NCBI RefSeq assembly: GCF_949987515.2
Contig: NW_027192650.1
Span: forward strand, 930,001-994,000
Direction of reading: 5' to 3'
Length of the DNA: 64,000 nt
Source: Delphinus delphis
Taxonomy: Eukaryota; Chordata; Mammalia; Artiodactyla; Delphinidae
Positions 10,790-24,600 of the stretch are shown here, piece by piece. Each line of letters opens with the position of its first letter. Within the stretch, counting starts at the first letter, position 1. The notes under the pieces were generated by a model. The model saw nothing but the letters and a program-made list of their open reading frames with translations. It was not told the DNA's origin and searched no databases. A program made the position numbers and the translations under genes.

Positions 10790-13700
10790 CCTGACCCTCA
10801 CCCGTCCCCTAATCCTAACCCGTACGCTAACACAAACCCGCGCCCTCACACGCACGCTCCCCCTAAAGCGTTGCCGTACCCTCACCTGGACCCTAAACCG
10901 TCCCTGTCCCCTAACCCTAACCCTAGCCCGAACCCTAACCCTAACCCTTCCCCGAAGCCTGACCCTCACCCGTCCCCTAATCCTAACCCGTACGCTAACA
11001 CTAACCCGCGCCCTCACACGCACGCTCCCCCTAAAGCGTTGCCGTACCCTCACCTGGACCCTAAACCGTCCCCGTCCCCTAACCCTAACCCTAGCACGAA
11101 CCCTAACCCTGACCCTTCCCCGAAGCCTGACCCTCACTCGTCCCCTAATCCTAACCCGTACGCTAACACTAACCCACGCCCTCACACGCACGCTCCCCCT
11201 AAAGCGTTGTCGTACCCTCACCTGGACCCTTAACCGTCCCCGTCCCCTAACCCTAACCCTAGCCTGAACCCTAACCCTAACCCTTCCCCGAAGCCTGACC
11301 CTCACCAGTCCCCTAATCCTAACCCGTACGCTAACACTAACCCGCGCCCTCACACGCACGGTCCCCGTAAAGCGTTGCCGTACCCTCACCTGGACCCTAA
11401 ACCGTCCCCGTCCCCTAACCCTAACCCTAGCCCGAACCCTAACCCTAACCCTTCCCCGAAGCCTGACCCTCACCCGTCCCCTAATCCTAACCCGTACGCT
11501 AACACTAACCCGTGCCCTCACACGCACGCTCCCCCTAAAGCGTTGCCGTAACCTCACCTGGACCCTAAACCGTCCCCGTCCCCTAACCCTAACCCTAGCC
11601 CGAACCCTAACCCTAACCCTTCCCCGAAGCCTGACCCTCACCCGTCCCCTAATCCTAACCCGTACGCTAAAACTAACCCGCGCCCTCACACGCACGCTCC
11701 CCCTAAAGCGTTGCCGTACCCTCACCTGGACCCTAAACCGTCCCCATCCCCTAAACCTAACCCTAGCCCAAACCCTAACCCTGACCCTTCCCCGAAGCCT
11801 GACCCTCACTCGTCCCCTAATCCTAACCCGTACGCTAACACTAACCCGTGCCCTCACACGCACGCTCCCCCTAAAGCGTTGCCTTACCCTCACCTGGACC
11901 CTAAACCGTCCCAGTCCACTAACCCTAACCCTAGCCCGAACCCTAACCCTAACCCTTCCCCGAAGCCTGACCCTCACCCGTCCCCTAATCCTAACCCGTA
12001 CGCTAAAACAAACCGCGCCCTCACACGCACGCTCCCCCTAAAACATTGCCGTACCCTCACCTGGACCCTAAACCGTCCCCGTCCCCTAACCCTAACCCTA
12101 GCCTGAACCCTAACCCTAACACTTCCCCGAAGCCTGACCCTCACCCGTCCCCTAATCCTAACCCGTACGCTAACACTAACCCGCGCCCTCACACACACGC
12201 TCCCCCTAAAGCATTGCCATACCCTCACCTGGACCCTAAACCGTCCCCGTCCCCTAACCCTAACCCTAGCCCGAACCCTAACCCTAACCCTTCCCCGAAG
12301 CCTGACCCTCACCAGTCCCCTAATCCTAACCCGTACGCTAACACAAACCCGCGCCCTCACACGCACGCTCCCCCTAAAGCGTTGCCGTACCCTCACCTGG
12401 ACCCTAAACCGTCCCTGTCCCCTAACCCTAACCCTAGCCCGAACCCTAACCCTAACCCTTCCCCGAAGCCTGACCCTCACCCGTCCCCTAATCCTAACCC
12501 GTACGCTAACACTAACCCGCGCCCTCACACGCACGCTCCCCCTAAAGCGTTGCCGTACCCTCACCTGGACCCTAAACCGTCCCCGTCCCCTAACCCTAAC
12601 CCTAGCCCGAACCCTAACCCTGACCCTTCCCCGAAGCCTGACCCTCACTCGTCCCCTAATCCTAACCCGTACGCTAACACTAACCCACGCCCTCACACGC
12701 ACGCTCCCCCTAAAGCGTTGTCGTACCCTCACCTGGACCCTTAACCGTCCCCGTCCCCTAACCCTAACCCTAGCCTGAACCCTAACCCTAACCCTTCCCC
12801 GAAGCCTGACCCTCACCAGTCCCCTAATCCTAACCCGTACGCTAACACTAACCCGCGCCCTCACACGCACGGTCCCCGTAAAGCGTTGCCGTACCCTCAC
12901 CTGGACCCTAAACCGTCCCCGTCCCCTAACCCTAACCCTAGCCCGAACCCTAACCCTAACCCTTCCCCGAAGCCTGACCCTCACCCGTCCCCTAATCCTA
13001 ACCCGTACGCTAACACTAACCCGTGCCCTCACACGCACGCTCCCCCTAAAGCGTTGCCGTAACCTCACCTGGACCCTAAACCGTCCCCGTCCCCTAACCC
13101 TAACCCTAGCCCGAACCCTAACCCTAACACTTCCCCGAAGCCTGACCCTCACCCGTGACCTAATCCTAAACCGTACGCTAACACTAACCCGCGCCCTCAC
13201 ATGCACGCTCCCCCTAAAGCATTGCCATACCCTCACCTGGACCGTAAACCATTCCCGTCCCCTAACCCTAACCCTAGCACGAACCCTAACCCTGACCCTT
13301 CCCCGAAGCCTGACCCTCACCCGTCCCCTAATCCTAACCCGTACGCTAACACTAACCCGCGCCCTCACACGCACGCTCCCCCTAAAGCGTTGCCGTACCC
13401 TCACCTGGACCCTAAACAGTCCCCGTCCCCTAACCCTAACCCTAGTCCGAACCCTAACCCTAGCCCTTCCCTGAAGCCTGACCCTCACCCGTCCCCTAAT
13501 CCTAACCCGTACGCTAACACTAACCCGCACCCTCACACGCACGCTCCCCCTAAAGCGTTGCCGTACCCTCACCTGGACCCTAAACCGTCCCCGTCACCTA
13601 ACCCTAACCCTAGCCCGAACCCTAACCCTGGCCCTTCCCTGAAGCCTGACCCTCACCCGTCCCCTAATCCTAACCCGTACGCTCACACTAACCAGCGCCC

Positions 13701-14259
13701 TCACACGCACGCTCCCCCTAAAGCGTTGCCGTACCCTCACCTGGACCCTAAACCGTCCCTGTCCCCTAACCCTAACCCTAGCCCGAACCCTAACCCTAAC
13801 CCTTCCCCGAAGCCTGACCATCACCCGTCCCCTAATCCTAACCCGTACGCTAACACTAACCCGCGCCCTCACACGCACGTTCCCCCTAAAGCGTTGCCGT
13901 ACCCTCTCCTGGACCCTAAACCGTCCCCGTCCCCTAACCCTAACCCTAGCCCGAACCCTAACCCTAACCCTTCCCCGAAGCCTGACCCTCACCCGTCCCC
14001 TAATCCTAACCCGTACGCTAACACTAACCCGCGCCCTCACACGCACGCTCCCCCTAAAGCTTTGCCGTACCCTCACCTGGACCCTAAACCGTCCCCGTCC
14101 CCTAACCCTAAACCTAGCCCGAACCCTATCCCTAACCCTTCCCTGAAGCCTGACACTCACCCGTCCCCTAATCCTAACCCGTACGCTAACACTAACCCAC
14201 GCCCTCAAACGCACGCTCCCCATAAAGCGTTGCCGTACCCTCACCTGGACCCGAAACCG

Positions 14260-14812
14260 TCCCCGTCCCCTAACCCTAACCCTAGTCCGAACCCTAACCC
14301 TAACCCTTCCCCAAAGCCTGACCCTCACCCGTCCCCTAATCCTAACCCGTAAGCTAACACTAACCCGCGCCCTCACATGCTGGCTCCCCCTAAAGCGTTG
14401 CCGTACCCTCACCTGGACCCTAAACCGTCCCCGTCCCCTAACCCTAACCCTAGCCCGAACCCTAACCCTGACCCTTTCCCGAAGCCTGACCCTCACCCGT
14501 CCCCTAATTCTAACCCGTACGCTAACACTAAGCCACGCCCTCACAAGAACGCTCCCCCTAAAGCGTTGCCGTACCCTCACCTGGACCCTAAACCGTCCCC
14601 GTCCCCTAACCCTAACCCTAGCCCGAACCCTAACCCTGACCCTTCCCCGAAGCCTGACCCTCACTCGTCCCCTAATCCTAACCCGTACGCTAACACTAAC
14701 CCGCGCCCTCACACGCACGCTCCCCCTAAAGCGTTGCCGTACCCTCACCTGGACCCTAAACCGTCCCCGTCCCCTAACACTAACCCTAGCCCGAACCCTA
14801 ACCCTAACCCTT
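14260..14812 (+). repeat. Recombined cassette, second copy
   Basis: Partner of 10230-10782. Here TTCCCCGAAGC just after the cassette (about 14813) is intact, and the flanks differ, so this copy may be closer to the donor. The direction of transfer cannot be proven from one window. Confidence 0.8.
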
Positions 14813-16083
14813 CCCCGAAGCCTGACCCTCACCCGTCCCCTAATCCTAACCCGTACGCTAACACTAACCCGCGACCTCACACGCACGCTCCCCCTAAAGC
14901 GTTGCCGTACCCTCACCTGGACCGTAAACCGTCCCCGTCCCCTAACACTAACCCTAGCCCGAACCCTAACCCTGAACCTTCCCCGAAGCCTGACCCTCAC
15001 CCGTCCCCTAATCCTAACCCGTACGCTAACCCTAACCCGCGCCCTCTCACGCACGCTCCCCCTAAAGCGTTGCCGTACCCTCACCTGGACCCTAAACCGT
15101 CCCCGTCCCCTAACCCTAACCCTACCCCGAACCCTAACCCTGACCCTTCCCCGAAGCCTGACCCTCACCCGTCCCCTAATCCTAACCCGTACGCTAACAC
15201 TAACCCGTGCCCTCACACACACGCTCCCCCTAAAGCGTTGCCGTACCCTCACCTGGACCCTAATCCGTCCCCGTCCCCTAACCCTAACCGTAGCCCGAAC
15301 CCTAACCCTGACCCTTCCCCGAAGCCTGACCCTCACCCGTCCCCTAATCCTAACCCGTACGCTAACACTAACCCGCATCCTCACACGCACGCTCCCCCTA
15401 AAGCGTTGCCGTACCCTCACCTGGACCCTAAACCGTCCCCGTCCCCTAAACCTAACCCTAGCCCGAACCCTAACCCTGACCCTTCCCCGAAGCCTGACCC
15501 TCACCCGTCCCCTAATCCTAACACGTACGCTAACACTAACCCGCGCCCTCACACGCACGCTCCCCCTAATGCGTTGCCATACCCTCACCTGGACCCTAAA
15601 CCGTCCCCGTCCCCTAACCCTAACCCTAGCCCGAACCCTAACCCTAACACTTCCCCGAAGCCTGACCCTCAACCGTCGCCTAATCCTAACCCGTACGCTA
15701 ACACTAACCCGCGCCCTCACACGCACGCTCCCCCTAAAGCGTTGCCGTACCCTCACCTGGACCCTAAACCGTCCCCGTCCCCTAACTCTAACCCTTGCCC
15801 GAACCCTAACCCTAACCATTCCCCGAAGCCTGACCCTCACCCGTCCCCTAATCCTAACCCATACGCTAACACTAACCCGCGCCCTCACACGCACGCTCCC
15901 CCTAAAGTGTTGCCGTACCCTCACCTGGACCCTAAACCGTCCCCGTCCCCTAACCCTAACCCTAGCCCGAACCCTAACCCTAACCCTTCCCCGAAGCCTG
16001 ACCCTCACCCATCCCCTAATCCTAACCCGTACGCTAACACTAACCCGCGCCCTCACACGCACGCTCCCCCTAAAGCGTTGCCG

Positions 16084-16094
16084 TAACCTACCTG
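16084..16094 (+). other. 1-bp deletion near 16089
   Basis: AACCTACCTGG replaces AACCTCACCTGG. The related monomers at about 635, 24308 and 39250 keep the C. Confidence 0.8.
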
Positions 16095-16270
16095 GAACGT
16101 AAACCGTCCCCGTCCCATAACCCTAACCCTAGCCCGAACCCTAAACCTAACACTTCCCCGAAGCCTGACCCTCACCCGTCCCCTAATCCTAACCCGTACG
16201 CTAACACTAACCCACGCCCTCACACGCACGCTCCCCCTAAAGCTTTGCCGTAACCTCACCTGGACCCTAA

Positions 16271-16300
16271 ACCGTCCCCGTCCCCGTCCCCTAACCCTAG
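16271..16300 (+). other. Hexamer replacement inside the telomeric core
   Basis: The order reads ACCGTC, CCCGTC, CCCGTC, CCCTAA, CCCTAG. The consensus has CCCTAA where the second CCCGTC (16283-16288) stands. One hexamer was replaced with no change in monomer length, as expected from slippage by one hexamer plus a compensating loss. Confidence 0.8.
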
Positions 16301-17091
16301 CCCGAACCCTAAGACTAACCCTTCCCCGAAACCTAGACCTCACCCGTCCCCTATTCCTAACCCGTACGCTAACACTAACCCGCGCCCTCACACGCACGCT
16401 CCCCCTAAAGCTTTGCCGTACCCTCACCTGGACCCTAAACCGTCCCCGTCCCCTAACCATAACCCTAGCCCGAACCCTAACCCTAACCCTTCCCCGAAGC
16501 CTGACCCTCAACCGTCGCCTAATCCTAACCCGTACGCTAACACTAACCCGCGCCCTCACACGCACGCTCCCCCTGAAGCGTTGCCATACCCTCACCTGGA
16601 CCCTAAACCGTCCCCGTCCCCTAACCCTAACCCTAGCCCGAACCCTAACCCTAACCCTTCCCCGAAGCCTGACCCTCACCCGTCCCCTAATCCTAACCCG
16701 TACGCTAACACTAACCCGCGCCCTCACATGCACGCTACCCCTAAAGCGTTGCCGTACCCTCACCTGGACCCTAAACCGTCCCCGTCCCCTAACCCTAACC
16801 CTAGCCCGAACCCTAACCCTGACCCTTCCCCGAAGCCTGACCCTCACCCGTCCCCTAATCCTAACCCGTACGCTAACACTAACCCGCGCCCTCACACGCA
16901 CGCTCCCCCTAAAGCGTTGCCGTACCCTCACCTGGACCCTAAACCGTCCCCGTCCCCTAACCCTAACCCTAACCCGAACCCTAACCCTGACCCTTCCCCG
17001 AAGCCTGACCCTCACCCGTCCCCTAATCCTAACCCGTACGCTAACACTAACCCACGCCCTCACACGCACGCTCCCCCTAAAGCGTTGCCGT

Positions 17092-17101
17092 ACCCTACCT
17101 G
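17092..17101 (+). other. 1-bp deletion near 17096
   Basis: CCCTACCTGG, the same change as at 1312, in a monomer homologous to that one. Confidence 0.85.
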
Positions 17102-17548
17102 GACCCTAAACCGTCCCCGTCCCCTAACCCTAACCCTAGCCCGAACCCTAACCCTGACCCTTCCCCGAAGCCTGACCCTCACCCGTGCCCTAATCCTAAC
17201 CCGTACGCTAACACTACCCCACGCCCTCACACGCACGCTCCCCCTAAAGCAGTGCCGTACCCTCACCTGGACCCTAAACCGTCCCCGTCCCCTAACCCTA
17301 ACCCTAGCCCGAACCCTAACCCTGACCCTTCCCCGAAGCCTGACCCTCACTCTTCCCCTAATCCTAACCCGTATGCTAACACTAACCCGCGCCCTCACAC
17401 GCACGCTCCCCCTAAAGCGTTGCCGTACCCTCACCTGGACCCTAAACCGTCCCAGTCCACTAACCCTAACCCTAGCCCGAACCCTAACCCTAACCCTTCC
17501 CCGAAGCCTGACCCTCACCCGTCCCCTAATCCTAACCCGTACGCTAAC

Positions 17549-20403
17549 ACAAACCGCGCCCTCACACGCACGCTCCCCCTAAAGCATTGCCGTACCCTCA
17601 CCTGGACCCTAAACCGTCCCCGTCCCCTAACCCTAACCCTAGCCGGAACCCTAACCCTAACCCTTCCCCGAAGCCTGACCCTCACCCGTCCCCTAATCCT
17701 AACCCGTACGCTAACACTATCCCGCGCCCTCACACGCACGCTCCCCCTAAAGCATTGCCATACCCTCACCTGGACCCTAAACCGTCCCCGTCCCCTAACC
17801 CTAACCCTAGCCCGAACCCTAAGCCTAACCCTTCCCCGAAGCCTGACCCTCAACCGTCCCCTAATCCTAACCCGTACGGTAACACTAACCCGCGCCTTCA
17901 CACGCACGCTCCCCCTAAAGCGTTCCCGTACCCTCACCTGGACCCTAAACCGTCCCCGTACCCTAACCCTAACCCTAGCCCGAACCCTAACCCTAACCCT
18001 TCCCCGAAGCCTGACCCTCACCAGTCCCCTAATCCTAACCCGTACGCTAACACTAACCCGCGCCCTCACACGCACGCTCCCCCTAAAGCGTTGCCGTACC
18101 CTCACCTGGACCCTAAACCGTCCCCGTTCCCTAACCCTAACCCTAGCCCGAACCCTAACCCTAACCGTTCCCCGAAGCCTGAACCTCACCCATCCCCTAA
18201 TCCTAACCCGTACGCTAACACTAACCCGCGCCCTCACACGCACGCTCCCCCTAAAGCGTTGCCGTACCCTCACCTGGACCCTAAACCGTCCCCGTCCCCT
18301 AAACCTAACCCTAGCCCGAACCCTAACCCTAACCCTTCCCCGAAGCCTGACCCTCACCCGTCCCCTAATCCTAACCCGTACGCTAACACTAACCCGTGCC
18401 CTCACACGCACGCTCCCCCTAAAGCGTTGCCATACCCTCACCTGGACCCTAAACCGTCCCCGTCCCCTAACCCTAACCGTAGCCCGAACCCTAACCCTGA
18501 CCCTTCCCCGAAGCCTGACCCTCACCCGTCCCCTAATCCTAACCCATACGCTAACACTAACCCGCATCCTCACACGCACGCTCCCCCTAAAGCGTTGCCG
18601 TACCCTCACCTGGACCCTAAACCGTCCCCGTCCCCTAAACCTAACCCTAGCCCGAACCCTAACCCTGACCCTTCCCCGAAGCCTGACTCTCACCCGTCCC
18701 CTAATCCTAACTCGTACGCTAACACTAACCCGCACCCTCACACGCACGCTCCCCCTAAAGCGTTGCCGTACCCTCACCTGGACCCTAAACCGTCCCCGTC
18801 CCTTAACCCTAACCCTAGCCCGAACCCTAACCCTAACCCTTCCCCGAAGCCTGACCCTCACCCGTCCCCTAATCCTAACCCGTACGCTAACACTAACCCG
18901 CGCCCTAACACGCACGCTCCCCCTAAAGCGTTGCCGTACCCTCACCTGGACCCTAAACCATCCCCGTCCCCTAACCCTAACCCTAGCCCAAACCCTAACC
19001 CTAACCCTTCCCCGAAGCCTGACCCTCACCCGTCCCCTAATCCTAACCCGTACGCTAACACTAACCCGCGCCCTCACACGCACGCTCCCCCTAAAGCGTT
19101 GCCGTACCCTCACCTGGACCCTAAACCGTCCCCGACCCCTAACCCTAACCCTAGCCCGAACCCTAACCCTGACCCTTCCCCGAAGCCTGACCCTCACCCG
19201 TCCCCTAATCCTAACCCGTACGCTAACACTAACCCGCGCCCTCAAACGCACGCTCCCCCTAAAGCGTTGCCGTACCCTCACCTGGACCCTAAACCGTCCC
19301 CGTCCCCTAACCCTAACCCTAGCCCGAACCCTAACCCTAACATTTCCCCGAAGCCTGACCCTCACCCGTCCCCTAATCCTAACCCGTACACTAACACAAA
19401 CCCGCGTCCTCACACGCACGCTCCCCCTAAAGCGTTGCCGTACCCTCACCTGGACCGTAAACCGTCCCCGTCCCCTAACCCTAACCCTAGCCCGAACCCT
19501 AACCCTGACCCTTCCCCAAAGCCTGACCCTCACCCGTCCCCTAATCCTAACCCGTACGCTAACACTAACCCGCGCCCTCACACGCACGCTCCCCCTAAAG
19601 CGTTGCCGTACCCTCACCTGGACCCTAAACCGTCCCCGTCCCCTAACCCTAACCCTAGCCCGAACCCTAACCCTAACATTTCCCCAAAGCCTGACCCTCA
19701 CCCGTCCCCTAATCCTAACCCGTACGCTAACACAAACCCGCGTCCTCACACGCACGCTCCCCCTAAAGCGTTGCCGTACCCTCACCTGGACCGTAAACCG
19801 TACCCGTCCCCTAACCCTAACCCTAGCCCGAACCCTAACCCTGACCCTTCCCCGAAGCCTCACCCTCACCCGTCCCCTAATCCTAACCCGTACGCTAACA
19901 CTAACCCGCGCCCTCACACGCACGCTCCCCCTAAAGCGTTGCCGTACCCTCACCTGGACCCTAAACCGTCCCCGTCCCCTAACCCTAACCCTAGCCCGAA
20001 CCCTAACCCTAACCCTTCCCCGAAGCCTGACACTCACCCATCCCCTAATCCTAACCCGTACGCTAACACTAACCCGCGCCCTCACACGCACGCTCCCCCT
20101 AAAGCGTTGCCGTACCCTCACCTGGACCCTAAACCGTCTCCGTCCCCTAAACCTAACCCTAGCCCGAACCCTAACCCTAACCCTTCCCCGAAGCCTGACC
20201 CTCACTCGTCCCCTAATCCTAACCCGTACACTAACACTAACCCGCGCCCTCACACGCACGCTCCCCCTAAAACGTTGCCGTACCCTCACCTGGACCCTAA
20301 ACCGTCCCAGTCCACTAACCCTAACCCTAGCCCGAACCCTAACCCTAAGCCTTCCCCGAAGCCTGACCCTCACCCGTCCCCTAATCCTAACCCGTACGCT
20401 AAC
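17549..20403 (+). repeat. Marker-bounded block, 17 monomers
   Basis: 2855 bp, 17 monomers minus one base. The CGTACGGTAAC monomer lies 327 bp after the marker (about 17876). From about 18503 onward it is the first of three near-identical copies, the others starting at about 30255 and 32774. Shared private changes include AACCCATACG near 18541, CCTGACTCTC near 18681, GTCCCTTAACCC near 18800 and CCCCGACCCC near 19130. One visible difference is CTCGTACG at 18712 where the two later copies read CACGTACG. Confidence 0.88.
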
Positions 20404-21300
20404 ACAAACCGCGCCCTCACACGCACGCTCCCCCTAAAGCATTGCCGTACACTCACCTGGACCCTAAACCGTCCCCGTCCCCTAACCCTAACCCTAGCCC
20501 GAACCCTAACCCTAACCCTTCCCCGAAGCCTGACCCTCACCCATCCCCTAATCCTAACCCGTACGCTAACACTAACCTTCGCCCTCACACGCATGCTCCC
20601 CCTAAAGCGTTGCCGTACCCTCACCTGGACCCTAAACCGTCCAGGTCCCCTAAACCTAACCCTAGCCCGAACCCTAACCCTGACCCTTCCCCGAAGCCTG
20701 ACCCTCACCCGTCCCCTAATCCTAACCCGTACGCTAACACTAACCCATGCCCTCACACGCACGCTCCCCCTAAAGCATTGCCGTACCCTCACCTGGACCC
20801 TAAACCGTCCCCGTCCCCTAACCCTAACCGTAGCCCGAACCCTAACCCTGACCCTTCCCCGAAGCCTGACCCTCACCCGTCCCCTAATCCTAACCCGTAC
20901 GCTAACACTAACCCGCATCCTCACACGCACGCTCCCCCTAAAGCGTTGCCGTACCCTCACCTGGACCCTAAACCGTCCCCGTCCCCTAAACCTAACCCTA
21001 GCCTGAACCCTAACCCTGAACCTTCCCCGAAGCCTGACCCTCACCCGTCCCCTAATCCTAACCCGTACGCTAACACTAACCCGCGCCCTCACACGCACGC
21101 TCCCCCTAATGCGTTGCCGTACCCTCATCTGGACCCTAAACCGTCCCCGTCCCCTAACCCTAACCCGAGCCCGAACCCTAACCCTGACCCTTCCCCGAAG
21201 CCTGACCCTCACCCGTCGCCTAATCCTAACCCGTACGCTAACACTAACCCGCGCCCTCACACGCACGCTCCCGCTAAAGCATTGCCATACCCTCACCTGG

Positions 21301-21310
21301 ACCCTAACCG
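21301..21310 (+). other. 1-bp deletion near 21307
   Basis: ACCCTAACCG replaces ACCCTAAACCG. Duplicated at about 35578 (offset 14271). Confidence 0.85.
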
Positions 21311-21619
21311 TCCCCGTCCCCTAACCCTAACGCTAGCCCGAACCCTAAGCCTAACCCTTCCCCGAAGCCTTACCCTCAACCGTCCCCTAATCCTAACCCG
21401 TACGGTAACACTAACCTGCGCCTTCACACGCACGCTCCCCCTAAAGCGTTCCCGTACCCTCACCTGGACCCTAAACCGTCCCCGTCCCCTAACACTAAAC
21501 CTAGCCCGAACCCTAACCCTTACCCTTCCCCGAAGCCTGACCCTCACCAGTCCCCTAATCCTAACCCGTACGCTAACACTAACCCGCGCCCTCACACGCA
21601 CGCTCCCCCTAAAGCGTTG

Positions 21620-21630
21620 CCGTTCCTCAC
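21620..21630 (+). other. 1-bp deletion near 21624
   Basis: CCGTTCCTCACC replaces CCGTACCCTCACC. Duplicated at about 35895 (offset 14271). Confidence 0.85.
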
Positions 21631-24600
21631 CTGAACCCTAAACCGTCCCCGTCCCCTAACCCTAACCCTAGCCCAAACCCTAACCCTAACCCTTCCCCGA
21701 AGCCTGACCCTCACCCGTCCCCTAATCCTAACCCGTACGCTAACCCTAACCCGCGCCCTCTCACGCACGCTCCCCCTAAAGCGTTGCCGTACCCTCACCT
21801 GGACCCTAAACCGTTCCCGTCCCCTAACCCTAACCCTAGCCCGAACCCTAACCCTGACCCTTCCCCGAAGCCTGACCCTCACCCGTCCCCTAATCCTAAC
21901 CCGTACGCTAACACTAACCCGTGCCCTCACACACACGCTCCCCCTAAAGCGTTGCCGTACCCTCACCTGGACCCTAATCCGTCCCCGTCCCCTAACCCTA
22001 ACCGTAGCCCGAACCCTAACCCTGACCCTTCCCCGAAGCCTGACCCTCACCCGTCCCCTAATCCTAACCCGTACGCTAACACTAACCCGCATCCTCACAC
22101 GCACGCTCCCCCTAAAGCGTTGCCGTACCCTCACCTGGACCCTAAACCGTCCCCGTCCCCTAACCCTAACCCTAGCCCGAACCCTAACCCTGACCCTTCC
22201 CCGAAGCCTGACCCTCACCCGTCCCCTAATCCTAACCCGTACGCTAACACTAACCCGCGCCCTCACACGCATGCTCCCCCTAAAGCGTTGCCGTACACTC
22301 ACCTGGACCCTAAACCTTCCCCGTCCCCTAACCCTAACCCTAGCCGGAACCCTAACCCTAACATTTGCCCGAAGCCTGACCCTCACCCGTCCCCTAATCC
22401 TAACCCGTATGCTAACACTAACCCGCGCCCTCACACGCACGCTCCCCCTAAAGCGTTGCCGTACCCTCACCTGGACCCTAAACCGTCCCCGTCCCCTAAC
22501 CCTAACCCTAGCCCGAACCCTAACCCTAACCCTTCCCCGAAGCCTGACCCTCACCCGTCCCCTAATCCTAACCCGTACGCTAACACTAACCTGCGCCCTC
22601 ACACGCACGCTCCCCCTAAATCGTTGCCGTACCCTCACCTGGACCCTAAACCGTCCCCGTCCCCTAACCCTAACCCTAGCCCGAACCCTAACCCTAACCT
22701 TTCCCCGAAGCCTGACCCTCACCCGTCCCCAAATCCTAACCCGTACGCTAACACAAACCCGCGTCCTCACACGCACGCTCCCCCTAAAGCATTGCCGTAC
22801 CCTCACCTGGACCGTAAACCGTCCCCGTCCCCTAATACTAACCCTAGCCCGAACCCTAACCCTGACCCTTCCCCGAAGCCTGACCCTCACCCGTCCCCTA
22901 ATCCTAACCCGTACGCTAACACTAACCCGCGCCCTCACACGCACGCTCCCCCTAAAGCGTTGCCGTACCCTCACCTGGACCCTAAACCGTCGCCGTCCCC
23001 TAACCCTAACCCTAGCCCGAACCCTAACCCTAACCCTTCCCCGAAGCCTGACACTCACCCATCCCCTAATCCTAACCCGTACGCTAACACTAACCCACAC
23101 CCTCACACGCACGCTCCCCCTAAAGCGTTGCCGTACCCTCACCTGGACCCTAAACCGTCCCCGTCCCCTAAACCTAACCCTAGCCCGAACCCTAACCCTA
23201 ACCCTTCCCCGAAGCCTTACCCTCACTCGTCCCCTAATCCTAACCCGTACGCTCACACTAACCCGCGCCCTCACACGCACGCTCCCCCTAAAGCGTTTTC
23301 GTACCCTCACCGGGACCCTAAACCGTCCCAGTTCACTAACCCTAACCCTAGACCGAACCCTAACCCTAACCCTTCCCCGAAGCCTGACCCTCACCCGTCC
23401 CCTAATCCTAACCCGTACGCTAACACAAACCGTGCCCTCACATGCACGCTCCCCCTAAAGCATTCCCATACCCTCACCTGGACCCTAAACCGTCCCCGTC
23501 CCCTAACCCTAACCCTAGCCCGAACCCTAACCCTAACCCTTCCCCGAAGCCTGACCCTCACCAGTCCCCTAATCCTAACCCGTACGCTAACACTAACCCG
23601 CGCCCTCACACGCACGCTCCCCCTAAAGCGTTGCCGTACCCTCACCTGGACCCTAAACCGTCCCCGTCCCCTAACCCTAACCCTAGCCCGAACCCTAACC
23701 CTAACCCTTCCCCGAAGCCTGACCCTCACCCGTCCCCTAATCCTAACCCGTACGCTAACACTAACCCGCGCCCTCACACGCACGTTCCCCCTAAAGCGTT
23801 GCCGTACCCTCACCTGGACCCTAAACCGTCCCCGTCCCCTAAACCTAACCCTAGCCCGAACCCTAACCCTGACCCTTCCCCGAAGCCTGACCCTCACCCG
23901 TCCCCTAATCCTAACCCGTACGCTAACACTAACCCGCGCCCTCACACGCACGCTCCCCCAAAAGCGTTGCCGTACCCTCAACTGGACCCTAAACCGTCCC
24001 CGTCCCCTAACCCTAACCCTAGCCCAAACCCTAACCCTAACCCTTCCCAGAAGCCTGACACTCACCAGTCCCCTAATCCTAACCCGTACGCTAACACTAA
24101 CCCGCGCCCTTGCACGCACGCTCCCCCTAAAGCGTTGCCGTACACTCACCTGGACCCTAAACCGTCCCCGTCCCCTAACCCTAACCCTAGCCCGAACCCT
24201 AACCCTAACCCTTCCCCGAAGCCTGACCCTCACCCATCCCCTAATCCTAACCCGTACGCTAACACTAACCCGCGCCCTCACACGCACACTCCCCCTAAAG
24301 CGTTGCCGTAACCTCACCTGGAACGTAAACCGTCCCCGTCCCATAACCCTAACCCTAGTCCGAACCCTAAACCTAACACTTCCCCGAAGCCTGACCCTCA
24401 ACCGTCCCCTAATCCTAACCCGTACGCTAACACTAACCCACGCCCTCACACGCACGCTCCCCCTAAAGCTTTGCCGTAACCTCACCTGGACCCTAAACCG
24501 TCCCCGTCCCCTAACCCTAACCCTAGCCCGAACCCTAAGCCTAACCCTTCCCCGAAGCCTAACCCTCACCCGTCCCCTAATCCTAACCCGTACGCTAACA

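Larger units (their letters stand above)
9322..12007 (+). repeat. Marker-bounded block, 16 monomers, with an inserted cassette
   Basis: 2686 bp, 16 monomers minus two bases (the marker and a deletion at about 10784). It reads like the preceding 9-monomer block up to about 10230, switches to a segment matching 14260-14812, then at the 1-bp deletion returns to an earlier point of the 9-monomer block and runs through it to the end. This is the pattern expected from recombination between misaligned copies. Confidence 0.88.
12008..17548 (+). repeat. Marker-bounded mosaic block, 33 monomers
   Basis: 5541 bp, 33 monomers minus three bases (marker, about 16089, about 17096). It is a patchwork: 12.0-13.1 kb follows the 9-monomer block at 7.8 kb; 13.1-14.3 kb follows 4.7-5.4 kb (shared GACCTAATCCTAAACC and CACGTTCCCCC); 14.26-14.81 kb matches 10.23-10.78 kb; 15.2-15.7 kb matches 21.96-22.13 and 36.24-36.69 kb; 16.1-17.1 kb matches 0.64-1.3, 24.3-25.3 and 39.25-40.26 kb. 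A hexamer replacement sits at 16283-16288. Confidence 0.87.
20404..23424 (+). repeat. Marker-bounded block, 18 monomers
   Basis: 3021 bp, 18 monomers minus three bases (marker, about 21307, about 21624). It aligns to the block at 34675, at offset 14271 up to about 22150 and at 14943 afterwards; the other copy holds four extra monomers at the switch. Private variants include GTACACTCACC near 20448, CCAGGTCCCC near 20641, CTAATGCGTTGCC near 21107, AACATTTGCCCG near 22362 and CACCGGGACC near 23308. It ends with a CAGTTCACT version of the pre-marker monomer. Confidence 0.88.
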
